A stretch of 64,000 nt of DNA from positions 4,338,053-4,402,052 of the forward strand of contig NZ_CP066779.1 in assembly GCF_016598535.1 (NCBI RefSeq), in the 5' to 3' direction. A program made the translations under genes and the position numbers. The first letter of the stretch is position 1, and each line of letters begins with the position of its first letter. The notes beneath the pieces were generated by a model. The model was not told the origin of the DNA. It did no database searches and saw only the letters and a list, made by a program, of their open reading frames with translations. This document shows, piece after piece, positions 36,592-46,400 of this stretch. Source of the stretch: Rhodococcus sp. P-2 (GTDB lineage: Bacteria > Actinomycetota > Actinomycetes > Mycobacteriales > Mycobacteriaceae).

Positions 36592-37095
36592 ATGGGCGAT
36601 GCCAGCCCTGCTCGCGGTGACGATTTCTCCACTTGGTTCATCGACCAGTTCTCCGTGTACTGGCAGTCCGGTGGTGGGGCTCGCATCGAAGGACGCATTG
36701 CGGGCTACCTGTTGATCAGCGAGTCGCCGGGAGTCAGTGCGGAGGAGTTGGCGCAGGCGCTCGGGGCCAGTCGCGGATCGGTGTCCACTTACATCCGCAG
36801 GTTGATCGACCGGGGCTTCGTCAAGCTCACGCGCAAGCCTCGCGACCGGACCCATTACTACGTCATGGATTCAGACGTGTGGGGCGGATTCCTCGAAACA
36901 GAGCACGTGTATCTCGAGAATCAGCGCAAGCTCGCGACCGAGGCGTTGCAGTATGCAAACCCCAACGGCCCCGCGTACATTCGCGTGCTCAATATGCGGG
37001 ACTACATGGGGTGGATCATCGACAATCGCATGCTGAGCAGCGAATGGATGCGGTTCAAGGCCGAACGTGACGGCAAGAAGCCCGCATCCGAATAG
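36592..37095 (+). CDS. GbsR/MarR-type transcriptional regulator
   Basis: 167 aa from the ATG at 36592 (MGDASPARGDDFSTWFIDQF), with GGAGG 8 nt upstream. Winged helix-turn-helix at about 40-90 (GRIAGYLLISESPGVSAEEL, AQALGASRGSVSTYIRRLID, RGFVKLTRKPRDRTHYYVMD) as in GbsR-like regulators. The C-terminal helices include MRDYMGWIIDNRMLSSEWMR. A direct repeat GTACCCA at 36551 and 36564 lies just upstream. Targets unknown; convergent with the siderophore-binding protein gene. Confidence 0.8.
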   Translation: MGDASPARGDDFSTWFIDQFSVYWQSGGGARIEGRIAGYLLISESPGVSAEELAQALGASRGSVSTYIRRLIDRGFVKLTRKPRDRTHYYVMDSDVWGGFLETEHVYLENQRKLATEALQYANPNGPAYIRVLNMRDYMGWIIDNRMLSSEWMRFKAERDGKKPASE

Positions 37096-37108
37096 GACGC
37101 GGGCTTCT
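37076..37108. terminator. Bidirectional terminator hairpin
   Basis: 10-bp perfect stem (AGAAGCCCGC / GCGGGCTTCT) with a 13-nt loop, overlapping the last codons of the GbsR-type gene and ending 23 bp before the end of the convergent lipoprotein gene. Confidence 0.65.
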
Positions 37109-37131
37109 CGATCGCACGATACTGATCTACA

Positions 37132-38163
37132 TCACTTGTTCAGCTTCGCGATTGCCTCGTCGATCATCGGAACGTAGCGCTCGAGAGACCAGGGCACGGT
37201 CAGTGGGTTGATCATCGACGAACCCGTGACGAAGGGCTGCTCGGTCGGAGCGATGACAGTTCCCCGAGCCACAGCGGGGATGGCCTGGTAAGCGGGCTGC
37301 GCTTCGATCTCGGCCCGATTGGCCGGGTCCGAGTAGAAGGTGAAGAGCAGATCGGACTTGTCGAGGAGGTTTGCGTTCTCGAGGCCGATGACGGCGGAGT
37401 CTGTTCCTTCCGACTCCGTCAAGGTGTAGACGACGGGATCCACCTGTAAGCCAAGTGCACGCACCATGGCCACGCGCTGCTCTTCCGCGAAGAAGACGCC
37501 GAGGGTTCCTGGGCCCGTGTTGTAGATGAAGGAGAAGTTGACGTCGGCGTAGTTCGGATGCGCTGCAGTCGATTCCGCGAACTGCGACTTGATCTTGTCG
37601 ATTTCGGCTGTTGCCTTCTCGGATTCGCCCATGGCTTTGCCGATGACGTTGATCTGCTCTTCCCACGTGATGGTCCACGGACTCTCTGCGTAGGCCACAG
37701 TCGGCGCAAACGCGTTGAGCGAGTCGAACTGCTGCTGTGTGATGCCGGACCAGGGGGCGAGAATCAGATCGGGTTCGAGAGCGATGATCGCTTCGATGTT
37801 GAGGTCGGTTCCGCCGGTGAACTGTTCCGGCAGTTCTCCACCTTGCTTCGTGACCGCTTCGTGCACCCACGGCAGATACCCGGTGTCGTCGCTGCCCCAC
37901 GCGTACTTTTCGACGCCGACCGGGATCGTGCCCAGTGCGATCACGGTCTCCGCCGATCCCATTCCGAGTGTCACGATTCGCTCGGGCTTTTCGGTGATGA
38001 CGGCGTTTCCGAGCGCACTTTCGATGGTGACGGTCTCGAAGTCGGTGCTGCTCGAATCGGTTTCGGTGTTGTCGCTACTGCATCCACCGACCACAAGAGC
38101 GGCAATGACCAAGCTGCTCAGAGCCAGAGTTCGGCGAAGTGAGCGCACACGGGCGTATCGCAT
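37132..38163 (-). CDS. Iron-siderophore ABC transporter substrate-binding lipoprotein
   Basis: 343 aa from the ATG at 38163 (MRYARVRSLRRTLALSSLVI), with AAGG upstream. A lipoprotein signal with lipobox VVGGC (Cys28), then a FecB/FhuD-type binding fold: RIVTLGMGSAETVIALGTIP, YLPWVHEAVTKQGGELPEQF, LNIEAIIALEPDLILAPWSG and INVIGKAMGESEKATAEIDK. It should deliver ferric siderophore to a permease. No permease or ATPase gene is next to it. An iron-box-like sequence lies 85 bp upstream, so it should be induced in low iron. The nearest biosynthetic gene is the NRPS, about 2.2 kb away on the other strand. Confidence 0.87.
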   Translation of the reverse strand: MRYARVRSLRRTLALSSLVIAALVVGGCSSDNTETDSSSTDFETVTIESALGNAVITEKPERIVTLGMGSAETVIALGTIPVGVEKYAWGSDDTGYLPWVHEAVTKQGGELPEQFTGGTDLNIEAIIALEPDLILAPWSGITQQQFDSLNAFAPTVAYAESPWTITWEEQINVIGKAMGESEKATAEIDKIKSQFAESTAAHPNYADVNFSFIYNTGPGTLGVFFAEEQRVAMVRALGLQVDPVVYTLTESEGTDSAVIGLENANLLDKSDLLFTFYSDPANRAEIEAQPAYQAIPAVARGTVIAPTEQPFVTGSSMINPLTVPWSLERYVPMIDEAIAKLNK

Positions 38164-38247
38164 GGAGAACCTTCCGTTGTCGATGCGCCGAGGAGTGTGA
38201 CTCCGACGGATCACAGCCGACGGCCGGTTCCAGGCGCGTCAGGAAGC

Positions 38248-38266
38248 ATAGGCTAGCCTTCGCTAA
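38248..38266. promoter_or_regulatory. IdeR/DtxR-type iron box
   Basis: ATAGGCTAGCCTTCGCTAA matches 14 of 19 positions of the IdeR/DtxR consensus TTAGGTTAGCCTAACCTAA (hand alignment) and holds the perfect palindrome AGGCTAGCCT. It stands 85 bp before the siderophore-binding lipoprotein start, in a 182-bp gap. Confidence 0.6.
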
Positions 38267-38345
38267 AGTTTCAAATCTGTTGAAAGTTCACGGACCGGCA
38301 AACGTCGACATATCCGGGGAACCCGTCGACGCTTGCCGATCGCGT

Positions 38346-40205
38346 TCAGCAGGTAGGCACGTCGACGGTGATCTTCGGCTCGTCGACCAGCGGCTGGACG
38401 GGAACGCGGGCTTCACCCTCGGTTGCGGGTTCGGTCAGATCGAACTTCAGTTCAACAGTCTGTCCTCGGGGAATGACCGCCCTGGTCATGAAAGTCGGGT
38501 GACCCTGCTCTGATCCGTTGACGGCAAACGAGATCTGTCCGCCCACCGAGACTGCGTCGAGTTTCGCTCCGGCCGTTGCCAGTAGTGTGACTGCAGCCAC
38601 ATTGGTGCCCTTGGGTAGTCGACCGGGGTTGTCGACGATCCCACTGACATATTCGGTCAGTTCGGCGTCGGGTGCGTTGTTTGTCAGTCGAACGGTGACC
38701 GTCGTCTTTCGGGTATCGCCGGTGCACGTCTCAGCGGTGTAGTCGATTTCTCTCGTGAGGTAGTAGTCGAGCTTGTTGCCGGCCTGGTTGTTGATCACCA
38801 CACCCGCATAGGGCGCCGCATCTCCGGGAATCGTATGACCGAGAACCGTGTCGGCAAGAACCGATTGTTCGTCGGGGTGAGAGCTCCACACTGCGATTCT
38901 GCCCTCGCTGACGCCCTTGCCCAGAGCTTCCAGCAGTGCGCTCGGTGACTTGATGTTCCCGGTCATCTTCTCCACGACACGAGCCGCGATGGTCTGCAGA
39001 TACTGCTTTCGTGCCTTGTTGTCGGTGGGAAAGCGTGCGTACGCGGTCGACTCGGTCAGTTCCACGACGTTGTCCGCCGTCACCGACTCGCCGTCGGGCA
39101 TTTTGATCGGTCCCACCGCTTCGAGGATGTAACTCAGGGCGATCGGATCGGTCGCTATCGCACCGTCGACCATCTCGCCGCCGGACTCCTGTGACCACAG
39201 GGACTGCCAGATCTGCGCCGCGTAGGGAAAGTGTGAGCTGAGGTTGCTGTTGCGAGAATCAGTGGTCGGGCGACTTGTTCCGTACAGCTGGTTGAAGTCA
39301 GGACCAAGGTCTATCGGTTGATTGTCCAGTGTTAGTTCGGAGTTGGGGGAGAGTGTGTCCACACGAGCGGCGCCGTCGTCGACTCGGACGATGCCGTATC
39401 CACCCAACAGGCCGCCGGTGCCTCGGGCCTCCGCATTGGTCTGGAAGCCGATGAAGTAATTGCGTGGTCCGTCGGTGCCGAGCATCGCCGGTGCGATGCG
39501 CGCCGCGGTTGCGGTGTTCGTCAGGAGGGTAGCCAGTTCGCTTGTCTGCGACTGCAATTCTGCTCGGGCATCGTTAACTCGGCCCAGGTACTTCGATTCG
39601 GGAACTTCCTGTGCCTGCGACGACAGCAATTCAGCAGCGATAGCTGTTTCGGCCAGTTTCGGTTCCGCTTCGCGTAACGGTGCGAGTGCCAAGCGTCCAC
39701 CAGGCTGCACCAATTCCGTTGGTGCGAGTGAGGTTCCGACAGTTACGGCAGGGCCGAGAACGTCACGCGTGAGTCCCTGGACGACCTCGGTCATCTGGCG
39801 TGTCGAGTCGAAGGGCGAGCCGATGACCGGAATTGCGGCGGTGATGTTCCAGGGGAGTGAGTGAGTGTTGTCGTATGCGTCGGATGCTTTTCGATCGGCC
39901 TCCGCCGCAGCGGACTCTGCGACCGGAGTATCCCCGGCAAGGAGTGCGCTCTTCGCCGATTGCGCATGGTCGCGAGCTGCTTCAAGGTTGTCTTGCGCCT
40001 CGTATGCCGTGTACCCGAGCCAGGCCACGAAACCGCCCACGACCAGCGTCGTTCCCGCGATTGCAACCGCAATTCGACGGCTTCGCGGAAACGCAGTCGT
40101 CCCCTTGGGTTCGCGCTCCGGTGCGCTCGGTGGGATGGTGCCGGAGCCCTTCGGTTCAGCCCCGGAATCGTCGTCGGACTTTGGTCCCACCGTGTCGTTG
40201 TTCAT
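38346..40205 (-). CDS. DUF4012 domain membrane-anchored protein
   Basis: 619 aa, ATG at 40205 with AGGAGC 8 nt upstream. A charged, Pro-rich cytoplasmic N-terminus, one membrane helix at about 45-67 (IAVAIAGTTLVVGGFVAWLG) and a helical stretch (EAQDNLEAARDHAQSAKSAL), then the DUF4012 core with RNYFIGFQTNAEARGTGGLL and GGYGIVRVDDG (around 245-270). The C-terminus ends in Cys (VDVPTC). Exported; DUF4012 proteins occur next to cell-surface polysaccharide genes in actinobacteria, but no reaction is known. Divergent from the NRPS gene, sharing a 192-bp gap. Confidence 0.8.
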   Translation of the reverse strand: MNNDTVGPKSDDDSGAEPKGSGTIPPSAPEREPKGTTAFPRSRRIAVAIAGTTLVVGGFVAWLGYTAYEAQDNLEAARDHAQSAKSALLAGDTPVAESAAAEADRKASDAYDNTHSLPWNITAAIPVIGSPFDSTRQMTEVVQGLTRDVLGPAVTVGTSLAPTELVQPGGRLALAPLREAEPKLAETAIAAELLSSQAQEVPESKYLGRVNDARAELQSQTSELATLLTNTATAARIAPAMLGTDGPRNYFIGFQTNAEARGTGGLLGGYGIVRVDDGAARVDTLSPNSELTLDNQPIDLGPDFNQLYGTSRPTTDSRNSNLSSHFPYAAQIWQSLWSQESGGEMVDGAIATDPIALSYILEAVGPIKMPDGESVTADNVVELTESTAYARFPTDNKARKQYLQTIAARVVEKMTGNIKSPSALLEALGKGVSEGRIAVWSSHPDEQSVLADTVLGHTIPGDAAPYAGVVINNQAGNKLDYYLTREIDYTAETCTGDTRKTTVTVRLTNNAPDAELTEYVSGIVDNPGRLPKGTNVAAVTLLATAGAKLDAVSVGGQISFAVNGSEQGHPTFMTRAVIPRGQTVELKFDLTEPATEGEARVPVQPLVDEPKITVDVPTC

Positions 40206-40352
40206 CCGCTGAAGCTCCTGACGTTTGAGTGCGTGAAAGCTGCGTCGACATGTCTAGCAGGCTTGGACCAGTGGTGAAAACTTAGACGAGACAGTAGGGT
40301 TCGGTTCGGCCGTTCGTGGTGTTCGCTCCCATGGATTCACGTGATCAGCCAC

Positions 40353-40362
40353 CGAACGTTCG
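40353..40362. promoter_or_regulatory. Short palindrome in the DUF4012-NRPS divergent gap
   Basis: CGAACGTTCG, a perfect 10-bp palindrome 35 bp before the NRPS start. It may be an operator or a chance palindrome. No iron box was found in this gap. Confidence 0.25.
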
Positions 40363-40397
40363 TGAAAAACAAGGCTGGTGAAATGTGAGGTGACGGG

Positions 40398-43300
40398 TTG
40401 AGTGCTTTTCCGTTGTCTCGGGCTCAGCTCGCGCTGTGGTTCGCGCAGCAACTGAGTCCGTCCACTCCGTTCGTGGTGGCTCAATACGTGGAGCTACGGG
40501 GGCCGGTTGACGTCGACGCGCTGATCGAGGCAACGAACACGGCATGTCATGAATTGGAGTCGGCGTTCGTTCGCCTCGTCGCCACGGACGCCGAGCCGCA
40601 CCAGGTCGTCGATCACTCCATCGTCGACGATCTCGAATACCTCGACCTGCGTAGCGACGACGACCCGGTTCAGCGCGCGAACGAGTGGATGACAGCGGAA
40701 TACTCACGGCCACTTGACGTGATGTCGGATCGTCTTATCTCGGCGACCTTGCTTCAGCTGGCAGAGAACCACTACTACTGGTACTCGCATGCCCATCACC
40801 TCGTGCTCGACGGACTTGCGGCGATGACACTCACCATGCGAGTGGCCGAGCGCTATTCGCACCGTGTCCAGGGCACGGCGCTGACTCCTTTCGCCGGTCT
40901 GGGGGTGCGCGCACTGCATGACCTCGATGTCGACTACCGGTCCTCTGCGCGATATCGATCGGACAAGCAGTACTGGACGGAGATGTCCGAGGGGCTGCCT
41001 CGCCCGGTTCGTCTGGCCGAGGGCGCCGGGCTGACGTCGATGCCGCAGCGCATGATGGTTCAATCACTTAATCAATCACTTGCACAACAGCTTTCGAGTA
41101 TCGCCGGGGAGTGGAACACGTCGGAGGTGGCGATCCTCGTCGGTGCATTCGCGTCCTATCTCGGCCGGATGGCCGATTCCGACGACGTAGTCCTGAGCTT
41201 GCCGGTGTCCGGCCGCACCACCGCGAAGTCGAGACGTTCAGGCGGAATGCTGTCCAACATCGTGCCCGTCCGTGCGCAACTGGAACGGGACATGTCGCCG
41301 CAGGAGTTGGTTCGGCAGATCTCGGTGCAGATGACCGGCGCGCTGCGGCACCAGCGATTTCGCTACGAGGACATGGGTTTCCAGGGAGATCGGGGCGGAT
41401 CCCGCGAGTCGGCGGGTCCGGCCGTGAACGTCATGATGTTTCACGAAGCGATTCGGCTCGGTGACGTCGTCGGTGAGTTTCACGTCCTGACATCCGGACC
41501 CACCGAAGACCTGTTCTTCAGTATCTATCCCTCGATCGCGGGGGAGAACCTCCGACTCTCCTTCGAAGCCAATCCGCGTCTGTACAGCGAGCGCGACCTG
41601 GCGATGCACCATCGTCAGTTCGTCCGACTACTCGAGGGATTCCTCGACTCTGCCACTCGTACGCTCGGTGACCTCCGCGTCCTCGCAACGGACGAACTGG
41701 AAGATCTGGTCCCCGCGCTGGGTCGGCAGGCAGACACGTTCGCAACGCTCGGCGTTGTGCTCGAGGAAGGCTTGGCGCAGGGGAGTGCGGTCGCGATCCG
41801 CGAGCAGGGTGGGGACGTCACCTACGCCCAGCTCAGTGCCCGCGTGGAGGCACTGAGCGCCTTGCTCAGGGAGAACGGCGTCGGCCGAGGTGACGTCGTC
41901 GGGATTCTCGTCGAGCGCTCGACCGATTCGGTCGTCGCGTTTCATGCAGTAGTGCGGACCGGTGCGGCCGTTCTCTTCGTGGATCCTCGAACACCCTCCG
42001 AGCGTGTCACTTTCATTCTCGACGATGCCGACGTGTCCGTCGTGGTCGGGAACGGTCCGGTGGACGTGCCGGCTTGGATCTGCGTCGTGAATCCCAACCT
42101 CGACGAGACGGTCCACGAGACTGTCGACGGGCCGATCGATCGAGGATCGGGGACCGGTTCATGCGTCGCCGACGTGTCCCTGGACGACACCGCCTACGTG
42201 ATCTACACCTCGGGATCGACCGGCCGGCCGAAGGGCGTCGCGGTCACGCACCGAGGCATCTCGCCGTTGCTGCGTTCTCACTCACGGCGACTGAAGATCG
42301 ATAGTTCTTCCCGCATCGCGCTGCTGGCGGCTACTTCGTTCGACGTGGCGATCCTCGAAATTCTGCTTGCACACGGCTGCGGCGCGACCGCCGTGATCGT
42401 TCCTCCTGGATTGATCGGTGGAGTGGACCTCGAAGACTATTTGCGGCTCGAGGGTGTCACGCACCTGATCTCGACACCGTCGGTTCCGCTGACGATGGAT
42501 CCTCGGAAACTGCCGGATCTTCGAATGTTGAACGTCGGCGGCGAGCGACCGCCGGCGGCGCTGGTGGATGCGTGGTCGAGTCATGTCGACCTCGTGAACT
42601 CGTATGGACCTAGTGAAGCAACCGTCGCGGCATTCATGAGCGAACCTCTGGAGTCTGACGGCGATACGCCGATCGGGCGTCCGATCGACGGCGTTGCCGC
42701 TGTGGTGTTGGATTCGTTGTTTCGTCCGACTCCGGTCGGCGCAGCGGGTGAGCTGTACGTGATGGGGCCAGGACTGGCGCGCGGGTACCTTGCGCCGACG
42801 CTGACCGCGGAGCGATTTGTCGCCGCGCCATTCGGTGCCGGCGGCGCCGGCGAGCGCATGTACCGCACCGGCGACGTGGTTCGGTGGAACGACGCCGGTC
42901 AACTCGAGTTCCTGGGCCGTTCCGACCAACAGGTGAAGATCCGTGGAGTACGCATCGAACTGGGCGAGATCGAGGCTGTGCTCTTGTCCACGCCTGGCGT
43001 CGCGCAAGCAGCGGTGATCGAGTGGGCGGGGTCCATCGCGGCGTATGTGACCGCGACGGAACTCGGGGATGGCAGACCTCATCCATTGAGCCAGGCGATG
43101 GTGCTCGATCACCTGACGTCCCTACTCCCTCGTTCCATGCTTCCGAGTTCGGTGACGATTCTGGCAGCGTTGCCCGTCACAAGCCATGGAAAGACAGACC
43201 GATCAGCGCTTCCTGAACCGACGTCTTCTGCGGTCGCCGAGCAGCGCGCGGCGGCGCACCGTCCGATCGAGTACGACGAAGAATTGATTGCCTCGGTGAT

Positions 43301-43488
43301 GGCCGAGGTCCTCGGCGTCGGAGTTCTCGGACCGCACTCCGATCTGTTCGCCTGGGGCGGTAGTTCTCTCGACGCCGTGTATGTCGCTGCTCGCGTCAGT
43401 TCCGCCTTCGGGAGAAGGGTGGGTGTCAGGGATGTGTTCGGTGCCCCGACGCCGGCGCAGTTGGCCCGGAAGATCCGTGAGGGTCGGG
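40398..43488 (+). other. NRPS module 1: starter-type C, A1, T1
   Basis: C1 (about 1-455) opens [20 protein letters not shown], like first condensation domains of EntF/DhbF-type synthetases, with HHLVLDG at 133; it should accept an acyl or aryl group delivered in trans. A1 (about 460-945): [11 protein letters not shown] at 603, A4 [13 protein letters not shown]5 [12 protein letters not shown]10 Lys about 932. Hand-read specificity code D-V-L-I-N-G-S-V-A-K, which I cannot match to a known residue. T1: WGGSSL, Ser990. Confidence 0.8.
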
Positions 43489-46400
43489 CGGAGTGGGTGG
43501 TGGAGCCCGAGCGCATTTCGGGCGACGTCATCGTGGAAATTGCTCCGGCGCAACAACGTCTGTGGCTTCTCAACCGTCTGGATCCGCAGTCGTCGGCGTA
43601 CAACATCGCGTTCGAGGTCACGTTCAGCGGTGCGCTGGATGCAGTGGCGATGAGCGCGGCGGTTGGTGACCTGACCGATCGCCATCTCGTTCTGCGTACG
43701 GTGTTCTCGTTCGACCAGAATCACGACGCGTGGCCGATCCAAGCACCATCTGCGGGGTCCGTGACCCTGATCGAGGTTCCGTCCGCGGATTACGACTCCG
43801 CGTCAGCGGATTTGGTTGCGGCAGGGTTCGACCTGTCGACCGATGCGCCGCTTCGTTTGATCCTCACCTCGGACAGCGATCTCGACCACCGCTTGACCGT
43901 GGTTGCGCATCACATCGCCTTGGACGGCCTTTCGTTTGCAACGATCGTTGCGGATCTCATCGCGGCGTACGACGCCCGCGCCGACGGGCGATCGCCGACC
44001 TGGCCTTCGACCTCGCTCGACCACCGCGACTATTCCGCTTGGCACAGAACCGTTCTCGGTGATCCTGCGGATCCGCAGAGCTTGGCTGGGCGGCAGTTGG
44101 AATTCTGGTCCGGCGCCCTCGCGGGCGTTGATCCGACTCTTGCTCTCCCCGCGGACAGGTCCCGCCGGCCGGGCCGGCCTGCGTCGGCGCGAGACCTGAC
44201 GTTCGAGTTGCCCGCGCCCGTCCATGCAGCGCTGAACGAGATCGCCAGAGCCCACGACTGCACTACCTTCATGGTGTTGCACGCCTGCCTTGCGATCGCG
44301 CTGAGCAAGATCACCGGTGCGCCCGACATTGTCATCGGAACGCCGACCTCCGGTCGAACGCATCCTTCGTTCGACGGCGCCGTCGGTATGTTCGTCGGCA
44401 CCGTGGCGCTGCGAACGCTCCTTCGCGGCGCAGGGACTTTCGGTGAGTTCTTGAGTCGGGTGCGCGAGGTCGATGTGGCGGCTCTGTCCAACGCCGACGT
44501 CCCGTTCGACTGGGTGGTCGAGCACGCGGTCGGTGGGGCCGCAGGAGAGAAGAATTCGTTCCTGCGAGTGGTTCTTGCCGTCGATCCGCTGTCCTCGATT
44601 CCCGAGATCGCGTTGGGAGCGATGACGGCCCACGGCGCTGCGCTGCCCCCGGCACACCCTCGTTTCGATCTCGAAGTGACTGTGCGCGAGGACCGCACGG
44701 TTGACGGCGACACGAACGGTATTCACGGCATCTTCCGGTTTGCCGACGATCTATTCGATACGGCCACCGTAGGCGGCTGGGTCGAGCGACTGCGCCGAGT
44801 GTGCGACTCGGTATCCGAGAACTCGTCGATCATGTTGCGTGACATCGATGTTCTCAGTACCGCGGAGCGTGAGGAGCTGCTGGCTTGGGCGCCGGCGCCG
44901 GCAAGTGTCGCGCAGTCGCTGCCGGACCTGTTCGGGGCCGTCGCAGCGCGGCGTCCGAACGCAACCGCCGTGACGAGTGGAGACAGTCGCGTCACCTATG
45001 ACGAGTTGCGAGTCCGCTCGGAGGTGCTTGCTGCCGTCTTGATCGATCGAGGCGTTCGAGTCGGGGATCGCGTGGCAGTCGCCCTGCCTCGATCGGTCGA
45101 CCTCGTCGTAGCCATTCTCGCAGTCGTCCGCGTGGGCGCCGCCTATGTCCCGATCGACGTGCAGTATCCCGACGCTCGTATCCAGTACATTCTGGCCGAT
45201 GCACGCCCGACGTCGATCTTGTCGACGGCCGAATCAGCTGTGCGGTTCGCCGGGTACGACCAACCTGTCATCTTCGTGAACGAGACGAGTGACACGATTG
45301 CCGACTGGCCTGTTGCGCATTCGGAGTCCGCCGCCTACGTGATCTACACCTCGGGATCGACCGGAGCGCCCAAAGGCGTTGTGGTGTCTCAGGGAAACGT
45401 GTTGGCTCTTCTCGCCTCGACACGCGAGATCTTCGACTTCGGGCCCGAAGACGTATGGACGATGTTTCATTCGTACGCATTCGACTTCTCGGTGTGGGAA
45501 ATGTGGGGTGCTCTGACCACCGGCGGATCCGTGGTGATCGTGGACAGCGACGTCGCACGCTCGCCCGAAAGATTCGTGGATCTGATTGTGCGGGAACGAG
45601 TCACCGTTCTGAATCAGACGCCGGCCGCGTTCTATGCGTTGGCGGAAGTTGCAGAAGAAAAGCCGCTTCCGCTCCGGTCGATTGTTTTCGGCGGTGATCG
45701 TCTCGACTTCGGGCGCGTCCAGACATGGTTCGAACGGCACCCGGATGTGCGCGGCGTCAACATGTTCGGTATCACCGAAACAACGGTCCACGTAACGAGT
45801 TTCGAGCTTTCGTCCGGCGACGAGGCTGCCTCGCCGATCGGATCTCCGCTACCAGGACTGCGCGGCTACGTACTCGACGCGTCGTTGAAGCCTGTCCCGC
45901 CGGGATCTGTCGGCGAACTGTACGTTGCCGGTCCGCAGGTGGCCGAAGGCTATCTGGGGCAACCCGGGACGACGTCTTCGCGATTTGTGGCTGAACCCGG
46001 ATTCGACGGATCGCGGATGTACCGCAGCGGCGATCTGGTCCGTTGGCGAGCCGGTCGACTCGAATACGTCCACCGCGCCGACGGTCAGGTTGCCTTGCGT
46101 GGTTACCGCGTCGAACCGGGTGAGGTCGAATTCGCACTGCTGGCTCACCCGTCGGTGGCGCAGGCCGCGGTGATGGTGCGAGAACTCGACAGTGGACCGA
46201 CATTGGTCGGTTACATCACCCCGGAGAGCGGGCACGACCTCGATGGCGTGTTACGGACAGCTCGTTCTTTGTTGCCCGCGCACATGGTCCCGTCGGCTTT
46301 GATGCCGCTCGCGTCTCTACCGGTCACGATCAACGGCAAAACCGACCGAGCGTCGCTGCCGGACCCGACGTCGCTCACGCAGTCGTCTCGGCAGTCGCGA

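Noticed and set aside
40206-40397. An iron box in front of the NRPS
   Set aside because: No stretch in this gap approaches the IdeR/DtxR consensus by eye; only the short palindrome CGAACGTTCG stands out.
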